This document shows positions 28,612-39,250 of a DNA stretch of 64,000 bases, in pieces (positions within the stretch are counted from its first letter, which is position 1; each line of letters opens with the position of its first letter). The notes below the pieces were generated by a model. It did no database searches. It was not told the DNA's origin and saw nothing but the letters and a program-made list of their open reading frames with translations. This DNA is from Pachyseris speciosa (Eukaryota; Cnidaria; Anthozoa; Scleractinia; Pachyseridae). The stretch covers positions 78,501-142,500 of the forward strand of contig JAEMWC010001003.1 of the NCBI GenBank assembly GCA_016490735.1, in the 5' to 3' direction. The translations under genes were made by a program, and so were the position numbers.

Positions 28612-28672
28612 CTTCGATAAATCCCCACTGGCATAGCAAAAGAATGCCGATGACAACTTTACACTCTGTCAT
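28612..28672 (-). CDS. Gene A exon 1: signal peptide
   Basis: The ATG at 28672 encodes MTECKVVIGILLLCQWGFIE. A hydrophobic core (VVIGILLL) right after the start fits a signal peptide. The donor is G|GTATGC at 28612/28611, phase 1, matching the acceptor of exon 2. Confidence 0.55.
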
Positions 28673-29102
28673 CGCTTATTTAAGATAAAATCCTTGAGTG
28701 TTTTTAAGAAAATGTGGCTTTTGAAAAAAGGTAACAAAATAGTCACCCTCGTGTCCTTGGGTTTCTTTGTAGCTCTCTCGTCGTGTTCGTATGCTTTTAT
28801 TAATTTCTCTCTTTTCCGGATTAAACAAACGTGACACTTTTATAGACTTCGTCCTTCCTTATTCCGGGCTCCTTATCCGGCGATGTGACTGCTGTTACTG
28901 ATGTGTATTTGATAGCAGAATATTAAGAGAAAATAGCCAAGGTTTACAATAAATACAGTTTCCTCACTTTACTTCCGGTATCAGATCACATCCTCACGCA
29001 GATTTTCAACTTAATTAAAAAGAAAAATTTAAAAGTATCGTTTTTGTCACTCGATTTCCTACTTTTGTTGATATAACTCTTCATCGCAAAGGGAAAGGAT
29101 TA

Positions 29103-29594
29103 TTAATTCTTTCTAAGTAGTGATTTTATTGATATTTTTAGTTTGTTTTTGTCAAAACCGTCTTTAATTTTGAGAGTAATGAGCAAAGGACTGCCGAAGA
29201 TAATGCTGTAAAACGTAGGATCTACAAGAGACCTAATCAGCCAAAAAATAAATCGAATATACATGTAACAAGCAAGGCTGATACTACGTGAGAAAAGTTG
29301 ACTTTGCGAGACACGAACATGACCGAGACTAGATAAAGTAGGGCTGCAACCATGGACAGCTGTTTCGTCCTTATTGGGACTCATCGGCATGGTGTAGCAG
29401 ATTTAAAAGACGCCAGCTGACCCACAAATGAACCCGTTCACGATATCAAGTTCCGCACCTTGGACTCTCTTCAGTACCATCCGATCCACGCGTTGCCACA
29501 CAACGTAGCCCGGATAGCAAGGAATCCAAGTGCCACGATGGCGTACATTGGCCATTATACCAATCTTAACATTAAAACGCATGGACAAAACCAT
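29103..29594 (-). pseudogene. Possible relic of a rhodopsin-type GPCR
   Basis: Two minus-strand frames read in order: 29594-29403 with TWIPCYPGYVVWQ, then 29390-29103 ending with FIFWLIRSLVDPTFYSIIFG and a basic tail. The DPTFY segment after a hydrophobic run resembles the seventh-helix D/N-P-x2-Y signature. About 29640-29720 holds a second diverged copy of the same last part. Frameshifts separate the pieces and no complete set of helices is visible. The assignment is weak; the region also overlaps a repeat word (CCATGGACAGCTGTTTCG) also found at 44.6 kb. Confidence 0.22.
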
Positions 29595-32500
29595 GCTAAA
29601 AAATACACAGCATATCGGATCTGTAAAGATCTACGGTCCAAAAAATACAGTAAAGTGAAAGTAATAAGCAAAGGACCGCCAACGATAAATCGAATAAAAA
29701 AGTCGTTTGTTTGCTCTTCTGTATGTCACATTTTGAGGCTATGTCATCAAATCAGTACAAAATGCAATTGCAAGATTTAATAGCAAGATAAAATAGTCAC
29801 ATCTGGCTAAACAAACGCGTGTAAATTGTCAAAGAAAGGAGTTGCTACGAAGTAAAATTTGAATGCTTGAGTTTTACTGAAAAGCTCAGCCCAAGCCAAG
29901 GGCAAATAATTCAAATGTATGAAACACTGTTACAAACGAATCTCAATTTTAGTGTGATTGAGTACAGACAGGTAGCAAAAATCTGTCCAGACTGCGGAAT
30001 GAAACACAGCTCAAAATTAGCAAAATAGCCGCCATGTTTGGAGGTCACCAGTCCTACAATGAGCAAAAATGAGGTCCGTAAGGAGGGAATTTTACAGACG
30101 TTTGGATGCTAGGTGCGAGTTTATGTTCCCAGCAAGCAAAGAATTGTAAAAGTTATTGACTTTGCAATGCTTTGACACTGAAATTTCACAAGATACGACT
30201 CAAATACTAGGCTATTTCACCAGTTGTGAGGTGCCCGTTCTACCAGTGTCGAGGAAACTTTTGCACAATTTAAAGGTTTGTACCAGAAGTTGCAAAAACC
30301 GTGCAAGGATATTAGTCCCGGGAAAGGAGTCTTTCAAACTAAAGGTTGTTTTCAAAACAAGAAGAACTAGAAAAAGTGTGATGGTTGCCATAAAAACATT
30401 GTGAATTTAGCTCCCTCGTAAATTACAGTATTTAAGCGGGATTTTTCGACCGGAACAAAACATGGCGGATGGCTTTCTAAACGCCTTGAAAACTTGTTTA
30501 GTTGCACTTGAAAGTCTCACTTTAATTCTCTGCTAAGTCATTATTATTTAAGAATTCTAGCCTTTTCAGCCTTGTTAGATTTTTATGTCAAGAGGTTCTT
30601 ATCCAAACGAATAGAAAATCTCAAACTCTGAATTTAAAAAGAAAAAAGTTGTTGTATAGTGTATACGGCCTTAATTCTAATCAGTAGGTACGGTTAAAAT
30701 TAGTCATGGTTTCGGATAATTAAAAAAGCGCTCTACTTTTATGGAGAACTAGAAATTTAACGTATTCCTAGACGTTTATCTATCAAGCAGAATTTTTCTG
30801 ACACATGAAGTATATTTTAAGCCCTTATGTTGGCCTTCGTGACAGTTCTGCCTGTTTGTAGATTACGATAATTCCAGTTTAAATTTAACTGAACTGAACT
30901 CGTAGCGTTTCAATTATTTTCTTTCTAAACAATAAAAAATCTCCATCGCACCTAGTTCTGCCGAGGTTTGCCTTGTTAGAAAATTCTTCGTGGGCAAGAA
31001 TCGTTATCGATCTTCTTTAACAGAAAAAACTGGGTTTAATGACAAATTAAATCACATTTTGACAAGTTGTAAGGTATAAGTGAGATCCAGAGTTACGTTG
31101 GTACATTTCGGAGTAAAAAGGGTATTTTCTGTTCAGTTAATGGTGTGAAAACGAAGCGAGTGGCCCAGCCCATAATGGCTTAATGGTTAACTACATACAT
31201 TAAAGGACTCGTGGGAAAACATTGACCCGGATTCAATGGATGAAACTCATGACTTTTGACAATTCAAACGAACGCCGCTGGCTAAAGTTGAGTCTCTGAT
31301 CTTCTGTTGTAAAAGAGGATTAAATGATGTTTGAGCTTCACGATGATAAAATCTTGAAGCGAGACCATAATTATGTATATATTCAATACTACTGTGATAC
31401 TAACAGGAAGTAATCTTGTGCGGTACCTTTTCGGTTCTGCTGTAGAAGGTGATTCCTAGTTTTCCTTTTTTTCGGTTAAAATCCTAAAATGAACTGAAAT
31501 CATTTGGAAAAAGCGGCGTGGATCTAACTGTTGAGTCTGAGGATCTCAATCCCTATAAGCTGACCTAATGAGACACTCCTTTTCTAGTTTCCCTGACGTG
31601 AGGTATTTCACGAAAATGCTTTATTGGAGGGGGCGCGCGGGGGAGGAGGGGGAGGGGCGGGGGAACGTTGTAGAAAATACGCTGTGCCGTAGCCAGACGG
31701 CAAAGTGTTAAAATAAAACACCTCCTTAATATTCATTTATTATTCTCAATTTATAGCCTCTTACGGAACATCAAACAATGCGTGGGGGGGAGGGGGGGTT
31801 GCTTGTTTTTGCTTACTATTTGCACACACCGTGAACCAACTAATTTCTCGTCCATGAAAATGGAAAAAAATTGCAAAAATTCACTACAATTAAAATAACT
31901 GAGTCTAAAGAAAACAACTCCATCCACAGACTCGAATTGTTTGGCTCATCAGGTCCAGAGAGGGGGCAGCTGTCCCCCCTGCCTCCCGCTAGCTACGGCC
32001 CTGCTTACGCCTCTATGAAACTACACAGTCTGCTTATCAGTTTTTCGTAGGACACACACAAAAAAATAAGGAGAAAGAAATATAACGTAAATTCAAAATT
32101 TTTACCGAGGCAAGTGCCTCGGTTTGCCTCATAGAAGTTTCAAAGTTTCATCCCTGTGTAAGACTTCCTCACTGCTTATGCAACATCCGTCTTGTTCCTC
32201 TCCTGTCGACGACGTTTAATTTCCTGAGTTTTACTTTTATCGAGCTTTCCTGAGGACTGTGTAAATGTTTGCTTGTCAGTTCGCGTTTCGCCTTCGCGTT
32301 TCCTTTATTTTACCTAAAATAAGAAGGAAAAAGTTACGTCTTTGTTAGACTCTCCTGTAAGTTAAAAGAAGATCAAGAAAATATTGTCACTTGCGTAATA
32401 CATCTCATTACCAGAAAGTGTTTATAGAGGCAAGGTAGCGATTGAACGCAAGATATGTAACTCGGCTTTTTCAATACAGATTCAGTTCCACAAAAAAAAA

Positions 32501-33013
32501 TATTTACACGAAATGCCTAATATCATATCGTGGCGCTTGAGCTCAATCACCGACGCCTATGAGAGGTTGAATGAACTAACATGAAAATCCTCTTCAGGAA
32601 AAAGTAGAAAATATTTTTTTATGGGGGAAAATTCTTACAAAAAAGAATGAACATTTCAAAGATGCTTTGGGTCTCATCCTATTGCGTTTGTTTTTCGAGG
32701 TTATACTTGAAGAGAACCTGACATTGATCATCAACCATTCATATGAAAAACGGACTTAGATGGGTTCCAATGGCTCTGTAGAGCTTTCAAAGACGAAACT
32801 CCTTGCATTCATAAGTTAGGCCTTAGATGCGCTTTACTGATCTGGCGGGAAAACGGGAGAGGGAGTTCTCTGTGGCGTAGAAGAAGGATTTTTTTCAGTG
32901 TAAGATTTAGTGTAAGCTGTGCCTTAAGTTCTTGCTGTTTGTTGCAATTAAACAAAAGAAGAAGAATAAGAAGAATTGTATGGGTCTGCATGTTACAGAA
33001 AAGGAAAACCTTA
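29595..33013. other. Intergenic DNA without recognised genes
   Basis: Read on both strands, no exon with convincing domains was found. It contains a G-rich run (GGGGGCGCGCGGGGGAGGAG near 31630) and repeat-like text near 31960 (GGCAGCTGTCCCCCCTGCC). It separates the first exon of gene A from the 3' end of gene B. Confidence 0.4.
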
Positions 33014-34738
33014 AAGTGCACATGAATCGAAAATTAACTACCAATTTTTTTTTTTACGTTTTTAGTCGTGGATACGCGAAGCGTAGGAACGAGTATTGTT
33101 AGGGGGCAGATTATGCAAATTTGTCACTCACTCAGATGTAAACAAATCGATATGTCAACTGCATACCAATAGATATCGATTTTCCGAAGTATTGCCGGAA
33201 CACCTTTATCGGTTTTCCAAAGTAATGTCTGAGGAGCAACAGTCGAACCGATGAACGGAATGAAAAAAGTAAAGTAAAGTAACTTTATTTTAGCTCGGAT
33301 CAAAAGAAGTAAACGGCAAAAGGAACGTCCGATCAAACAGCCGAACGGCGAAAGAAATTATAATCAATATTCCGTCACAAGTGCAGCTTCTCCTTCGTTC
33401 TTCCAATTCACGATCTGTGGAAAAAATATATGAGCCGTTCAACCCAAGATATTTTCCAAGTGTGTACAGGAAATGACGACGAAAACTTTTGACACCAATA
33501 TAGCTGCATTCGCGAAGCCATTTTCAGCGTTGGAAATAATATTCTAACGAAAACAATACAATCTAAAATTAAATTATTTTTAGGTGGCGCCATCGCGTCT
33601 AGCCACAATGTAAACACAAGTTTGCTTTGAGAAATACTCTTCTTTTTAACTAAACGCGCCATTTTTTCAGTAAAAGTTTTGAATGAAACTTGATTATTTT
33701 TATATCCAAAAGCATGGCGTCGATGGTTGTTTGTGAAAACGATGGCAAATGTTACATTTCCGACAGGCAGTAAAAAGCATAATTTGCATATGTCAAATTT
33801 CGGTTGCGTTCACGTTCGTTCGATAGCTTTGTGTAACAATTTTCTCGAAATACTGCAGTGTTTGGCTGGCTTCGTTTTGGCGAAATCGTCCTTTCGCCTG
33901 ATATTTATCCGACCATACGGACAAGACAGAAACCTTTCAAAACGAGCACATTATTTAACTCCCACGATATCTCCCTGCCTCGATAATTCATTCAAACGCG
34001 AATATGTAAATATGAACCCCGAGGTTAAATTGTGTTAAGCTCATGAACAATAAAATTGATGCTCAAAAGAGCTGGACGTTTCGGAACGCATTAAAAAGTT
34101 GTTTAAACACTTTCCAGAAAGAGTTTTCACCCGTTTAAACTAGTTAAAACGCCGTTTTCTCGAGTCACATTGGCTTAATCCCCCTTATCGCAAATAAGGT
34201 CACATATCCACGACTTCTTCACAGTTGTACTTTGATTAGATATCTTACAATCTCCATATTTTATTTACAGTCGTTTCCCTCCTTTTTGTGACAAGGATTC
34301 ACCATTTGTAGGGGTTCAAAAATTCCCACCATGGCATGAAATTTGCGCGCCGCCAAAAGGTCGCTGTGATGTCATTCGTGTGTAATGTTCAAGCGTGAAA
34401 CATATCTGAGAAGGCGAAAAAGCTTAAACTTGGAGAGTTTTGGGCTGCTGGCAGCCCCGGTAGTGAATCTTGGTATTCTCCGACATTTTTATTCCACATA
34501 ACTCACAAAAACAGAGTGACGAACTCGGCTGAGTACACACGAGTGACGTCAGGACTATTCACCAGACCCCAAATCTTTGTCTAGAATTTTAGTGAGAAAG
34601 GTCCAACTTTCGCCGCATCTTAAAATAAGTTCCTGTTACTTTTAGTAAATTATTTCCCCTGAAAATGCTTCTTAAAACTCTAATTTTCATATTGGAGAAA
34701 AAAAAAACTGGCTTTGAAATTTCGATTCATGTGCACTT
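33014..34738. mobile_element. 1.7-kb non-autonomous DNA transposon with TA-flanked inverted ends
   Basis: The left end AAGTGCACATGAATCGAAA (33014) and right end TTTCGATTCATGTGCACTT (to 34738) are exact inverses, each flanked by TA, the Tc1/mariner-type target duplication. No transposase is visible in the interior; the small frames inside have no recognisable domain. Confidence 0.65.
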
Positions 34739-34927
34739 TAGATAAGAAGGCCGATGGTTATTTTTTTATTACATTGTTTTAGATTCCCCATGTTTCCCAT
34801 TTTTATTATCAAACATCAGGGACCGCGGAGGAGGAGGGGCTGGTAAGGCTTTAACCCTACCACTTTTGTTCTTGGATTGAGTTTTTAGGGCTCCAGTTGA
34901 TATGGACAATGTATGAATTTTTGCCAT

Positions 34928-35335
34928 TTGGCCATGTTCTAAACGAGTAAGGGCCTGGGAACGAGGTTTTAAAATTTATCGATTGGAAAAATTGTTTCCA
35001 CTGCATGAAAGAGCATCTCAAAAATGGTCACCTAACCAACTTTGACGCTGTTCGGTTGTATTGAAGCTGAAAAAATGCTTTTGAAAATTGTGAAAATTAG
35101 AGACTTTGTATGGCTTGGAGGGACACACTTTCCGAAATAGAGACATTTGTATGGGATTTTTTTAAGTTTTAAATGCATGTTATCTGGCGGCGTTTCAACC
35201 AAACGTACTCAAACTTGCTGAAACTGCTTATTTTGACATATCCTTTCATGTGAGGATCGATTTAGTTCAATTTCTTTGGTTTTCAATGAAATTTGGATTC
35301 GTTCCCAGGCCCTTACTCGTTTAGAACATGGCCAA
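34928..35335. mobile_element. MITE with 37-bp inverted ends (408 bp)
   Basis: The left arm TTGGCCATGTTCTAAACGAG continues GTAAGGGCCTGGGAACGA. It is repeated exactly in inverse at 35299-35335. The interior is AT-rich and has no gene. Confidence 0.85.
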
Positions 35336-36018
35336 TTTGAGCTTGGCCAGATGTTTTAGTCCTACCACTTTAAAATGGCCTCGTCTGTCCCTGAAAGTTA
35401 TGAATAGAATAATTAACTATAATAAAAGGTTCCAAGAAACGTGCTTCACACATATTTCAAGAGATATACGTCCCGATGGCAAGTTGCTGTTTGATAAAAA
35501 ATCTCTCGTGTTGAAAGTCACTGGAGAGCTCCATCATAAAAGACAAAGTAGTTTAGTGCCACGGTATTGCTCAACCAAAACGCATGTGCTTTATTTCCCA
35601 TCGTGCAGTTGTGTTTGCCTATAAACAGCTTGTACAAGATTCGTGTAAACAGAAAAAACAAAAACAAAAACAAACAAAGTAAAAAAAAGCGGTCTGCTTC
35701 CTCTTCCTAGCAGGACTGCATCACATCCTCATTTCTTTTTGCAGGAAAGAAGCAGCATAAACACAACTGAACCCTCTGTACACAAAAACAAAGAATTAGG
35801 CATATTAAAGCACGTAAACATGGGGATTAGAGATACTTTTACTTTTGAGTGCATGTCGAAACCATATAATGTTTGCTTTTGCGTTGCTACGCTCTGTGAT
35901 TGGTCGACAAAAATCGCGCCACTTTTTTAACTAATGAAGAGCGAAACGAAAACAAATCGTGACTTTCTTGCAGGAATTGTTCCTCGCTTCACGCGTTTAC
36001 AAGTGTCCGTAAAATTCA
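35336..36018. other. Non-coding, with MITE fragment
   Basis: About 35868-35965 carries a fragment of the GAGCGG MITE family (GCTCTGTGATTGGTC, CTAATGAAGAGC). The rest has no supported gene. Confidence 0.45.
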
Positions 36019-36090
36019 GGCCTGTACGGGATTCGAACCCACGACCTCTGCGATACCGGTGCAGCGCTCTACCGACTGAGCTAACAAACC
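36019..36090 (-). repeat. tRNA-Thr-like SINE head, copy 1
   Basis: Reading on the minus strand, GGTTTGTTAGCTCAGTCGGT starts a complete cloverleaf. It has a 7-bp acceptor stem closing with ACAGGCC (two G-T pairs), a D arm, an anticodon loop CCGGTAT (GGT in the anticodon position) and a T arm GTGGG-TTCGAAT-CCCGT. Position 33 is C instead of T and the anticodon stem has a mismatch. It lies beside ATATGAAAATCACATATTTG sequence shared with the copy at 51.5 kb. It is a tRNA-derived repeat, not a working tRNA gene. Confidence 0.65.
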
Positions 36091-36921
36091 ATCTGGGAGC
36101 TGGTCGTATTGTTGGTTCGTAATATACCCGTGAATGATGAATATGCAAGAATGAATATATGAAAATCACATATTTGAACTACGGATTAGAAAATGAATAT
36201 GTGAATGATCATAGCAGCTATGAACACTCCTCAGTTAACCAGCTCCCAGTTCAACGAGCTGAGCGATTAAGCTGATGATGCGAGGGACTCAATGTTGACT
36301 GCTCTTCATTCATCAAATAAAGTGAACACGGAATATGCAAAAAAGCATTCTCTCCACTGAGGCTCTAATTTAACGAACTCTCTCTCAGAAAAAAAATATT
36401 AATAATAATTTACGCAGGCGACTAAAAACCGTTCTCGTATTCCCTTAGGGTAATCATGTGGCCATCACAGGAAAGTTGACATGTTTTCCTCGCTTACCAA
36501 ATCTCGGAGTAGTGTTTTCCATCATTCGTGTTCCTCAGTGTTCTTCCAGCGCCGCTTGAAGCCTGATTTGGTTCTTCTCAGTGCTGGTAATTTATCTCTT
36601 TGTTCTAGAACAGGTACCCACAAAAGACAAAACAACAAGCAAAACAATAGCCACTGTGTTAACATATGGTGCAGAATGTGATGGTGAGGATGATGATGAT
36701 GATGACGACGATGACATAAAATAAAATAAAATTTAATTTAATTTTCAGTGAAACAGAAGATGAAATAAAACGCATAAATATAAAATTAAGATAAGGAGCA
36801 AAAACCCAAATATTAACACTATTTCATCCGTATGTAATTAAATAACAAAGGCTAGTCATTGTGGGTAGAGACTCACAATACATGCTACAGTAGAAAACGT
36901 ATTAACTCGAACAAAGGATAG
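36091..36921. other. Non-coding; SINE body and AT-rich DNA
   Basis: About 36100-36210 is the body of the tRNA-like repeat (GAATATATGAAAATCACATA, TGAACTACGGATTAG). The rest contains a (GAT/GAC)n tract at about 36681-36713 and no gene. Confidence 0.45.
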
Positions 36922-36922
36922 G

Positions 36923-37011
<89 letters not shown>
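36922..37011. repeat. (GATA)n-(GACA)n-(GATA)n compound microsatellite
   Basis: GATA units switch cleanly to about nine GACA units and back to GATA. The long Ile/Tyr/Leu/Ser frame read from the other strand is an artefact of this repeat. Confidence 0.95.
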
Positions 37012-38713
37012 TAGATAAGGCTCCCTGAGTTGCAGCCGTTTCATACCCTTTGCTGGGAGATCTTGCGCAAGACCTTGTCCATTCACGTGCAGAAGAGCTA
37101 GATCGAGAAAACTCTCCATTAACAAATGTTTGTAAAAACAGCTTTGTTTAATGGTTTGCTTCTTTAGGAGACAAGGACGTAGCACACAAAATTAACGTGC
37201 AACATGCATCTAGGAACTTACAACACACAATATGCAACACGCGAGGGTAAACTGCCATACAACATTATGATGTACAACATGTAACTGGCCTCAACACAGA
37301 GCTTGTGATATGCAAAAGGAAACTTGTGAAGTGCAAGGTGCAATTTTCATCCTGCAACCTGGATCTCAAATCGCACAGGGAGAAACCTTGAAATTAAGCA
37401 GGTTTAATTTTCATTTGTGTGGCTGTTTGAAAAGTATTTCATAAAGTGCTGTGCTGTGCGTTATTGAAATGAAAAAAAATATCGAGCATGCACTTTCTTG
37501 CAAATGGATACGGAAATAAAAGTTGGCATTGGCTGGCAAGCATGATATATGTCTAAACAACTAGTTTCAAGTGAACTTAAAAAACCTTGGAGATGATATC
37601 CAGTGAATTCTGTTGTTTAAGATACTTAATGGTCTAGGGCCTGACTGCCTCTCTATTGCCTACTCACTTGACCTTCTGTATGGAATAAACTTGCTTAGTA
37701 TAGCTAAAAAAAGTGTTTTTTGGCTCTCTTTATAAAAAAAATAGATATACAATAGAATAGATAAATAAAGAATTACTAGGGGATGTGAAAGATATTTCAG
37801 TTTGAATCCTTTTTGTACGCTCCTTTAGTGTTACTGGAGCTCGAAACTTATAATAGTAGTTTTGAAAGATGTGATTTACTCAATACTGTAACACGCAAAC
37901 TCGAAAAACAACTTCCGCATTCTCCAAAGCAGGAGTCCAGCCCACGACCTTCCGATTCCAATTTTTTCCGAGTTTGCGCATGAAACTGTTGAATGCAGCA
38001 CATCTTTCATCACTCTCACTCTCGTCAAAATGATAGTTTTATTAATTAGCTAGTTAACAGGAGCCCATTACTAGGAACGCTTCAACTGCTCCACATTCCT
38101 GTAACGGCGTTTTCACAGACCAATTTATTTTTAGATTGAATTTCCCGCAACTATCAGACCCCAAAGGAGTCCCGATGACCAATCACGAGTCGATGCACGT
38201 GCCACAAGTATCTGCACGTGCAAAGCCTTTGTTTTCGCTCATTAAAACTGTTGTTTGTGGCGCTCTCGTTGCCGTTGCTCTCCTCGCCGCACTTTTTCAC
38301 GGGAAAGAGAGTCTAAAAATAGATCGGTCTGTAAAAATGCCGTGACATAGGCTTGTACGCTTCTGGTGATGGGTTCCTGCTAGGAAATGGAATTTGCATA
38401 GAATTTGTTGTGGGTTCAGACAGCTGATTATTGTCTTAATCGTATCTATAACAAAATTCTCGATCGTGATTGGTTCTCCGCGCGCCTATTTGTCACGTAA
38501 TCGGCGCGCAATCACGTGGGTGTCCACTTACAGGTATCCAATTTGAACTTTTTGTAATTGGATACCTGTAATTGGATACCCACGTGATTTTCACGTCAAT
38601 TACGCGCGCTTTAATGGCTTCCTTTGCAAACGTTTCCTGCAGTTTTCAAAACATATGGAAAGCGCTACAGACGTTTTCGCTCAAAAGACCTTCCCAAAAG
38701 AAATTTTTAATTC
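37012..38713. other. Intergenic DNA, no gene seen
   Basis: No exon is supported on either strand. It contains a cluster of AACATGC/ACAACATG-type words (37195-37300) and an inverted pair GGTATCCAATT/AATTGGATACC at 38530-38580. Confidence 0.4.
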
Positions 38714-38788
38714 CGAAATTTGTTATAGATACGATTAATTAGTAATTGGACCTCGAAATTTGTTATAGATACGATTAATTAGTAATTA

Positions 38789-38793
<5 letters not shown>
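38714..38793. repeat. 40-bp tandem duplication
   Basis: Two consecutive copies begin CGAAATTTGTTATAGATACG and end GGACCT or AGACCT, differing by one base. Confidence 0.85.
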
Positions 38794-38799
<6 letters not shown>

Positions 38800-38820
<21 letters not shown>

Positions 38821-38879
38821 CGCTCGTATTTTCAAATCAGCTCGCGCTTCGCGCTCGTCTGATTTTGAAATTACTCGCG

Positions 38880-38900
<21 letters not shown>
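38800..38900. repeat. 101-bp near-perfect palindrome
   Basis: GTACAATTCAGGGAGTAATC at the left is exactly inverted at the right end (GATTACTCCCTGAATTGTAC). The inner arms (AAATCAG/CTGATTT, CGCGC) also pair around TTC. It could be the core of a foldback element. Confidence 0.8.
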
Positions 38901-38925
<25 letters not shown>

Positions 38926-39250
38926 TATTACACCGATTTTGAAATCACTGGTGATCCTTGCAATCTGATTGGCTCTCAACGGTGCAATTTATTCACCAAT
39001 CACACGATCTTTTTGCTTTAAATTGCATCGTTTTTTAAGCCCATCAAAATGAAAATGAAATAATACTAACCAGTCAAATTTCATGGATAAATAAACATTA
39101 ATATTGACTCTGTGTCCTGCAATTTTGGTCGGTATCATACTTGTGATTTCAAATCAAAATCACACTGGACGCTCTTTCGATTTTGAAATAATGCGTATGA
39201 TTTCGGTCCAAATTGCACTCCATTCAGTTCAATTACTATCATTTACCATG

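Larger units (their letters stand above)
21265..28672 (-). pseudogene. Gene A: secreted GECW-domain/TSP1/ShKT protein, 5 exons, one frameshift
   Basis: Exons on the minus strand are 28672-28612, 28075-27924, 27616-27378, 22610-22440 and 21386-21265. All have GT/AG ends and matching phases (1, 2, 1, 1), except that exon 2 contains a one-base excess (or two-base loss). With that corrected, about 247 residues result. Order: signal peptide (MTECKVVIGILLLC); a WSC-like Cys domain split over exons 2-3 with VGCF, RPLPKLIESYRGNFDW and FGLQFYGECWSG; one TSP1 repeat; one ShKT module with six Cys. Known: TSP1 and ShKT modules mediate extracellular and matrix interactions, and ShKT is not by itself a toxin call. 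Inferred: a secreted matrix, mucus or recognition protein. It is classed as a pseudogene only because of the exon 2 break, which could be a sequencing error. Confidence 0.6.

Noticed and set aside
30156..30404. Short plus-strand basic frame
   Set aside because: No domain, no splice support, no neighbouring exon in phase.
36856..37185. Frame with long Ile/Tyr/Leu/Ser and Cys/Leu repeats
   Set aside because: Translation of the GATA/GACA microsatellite.
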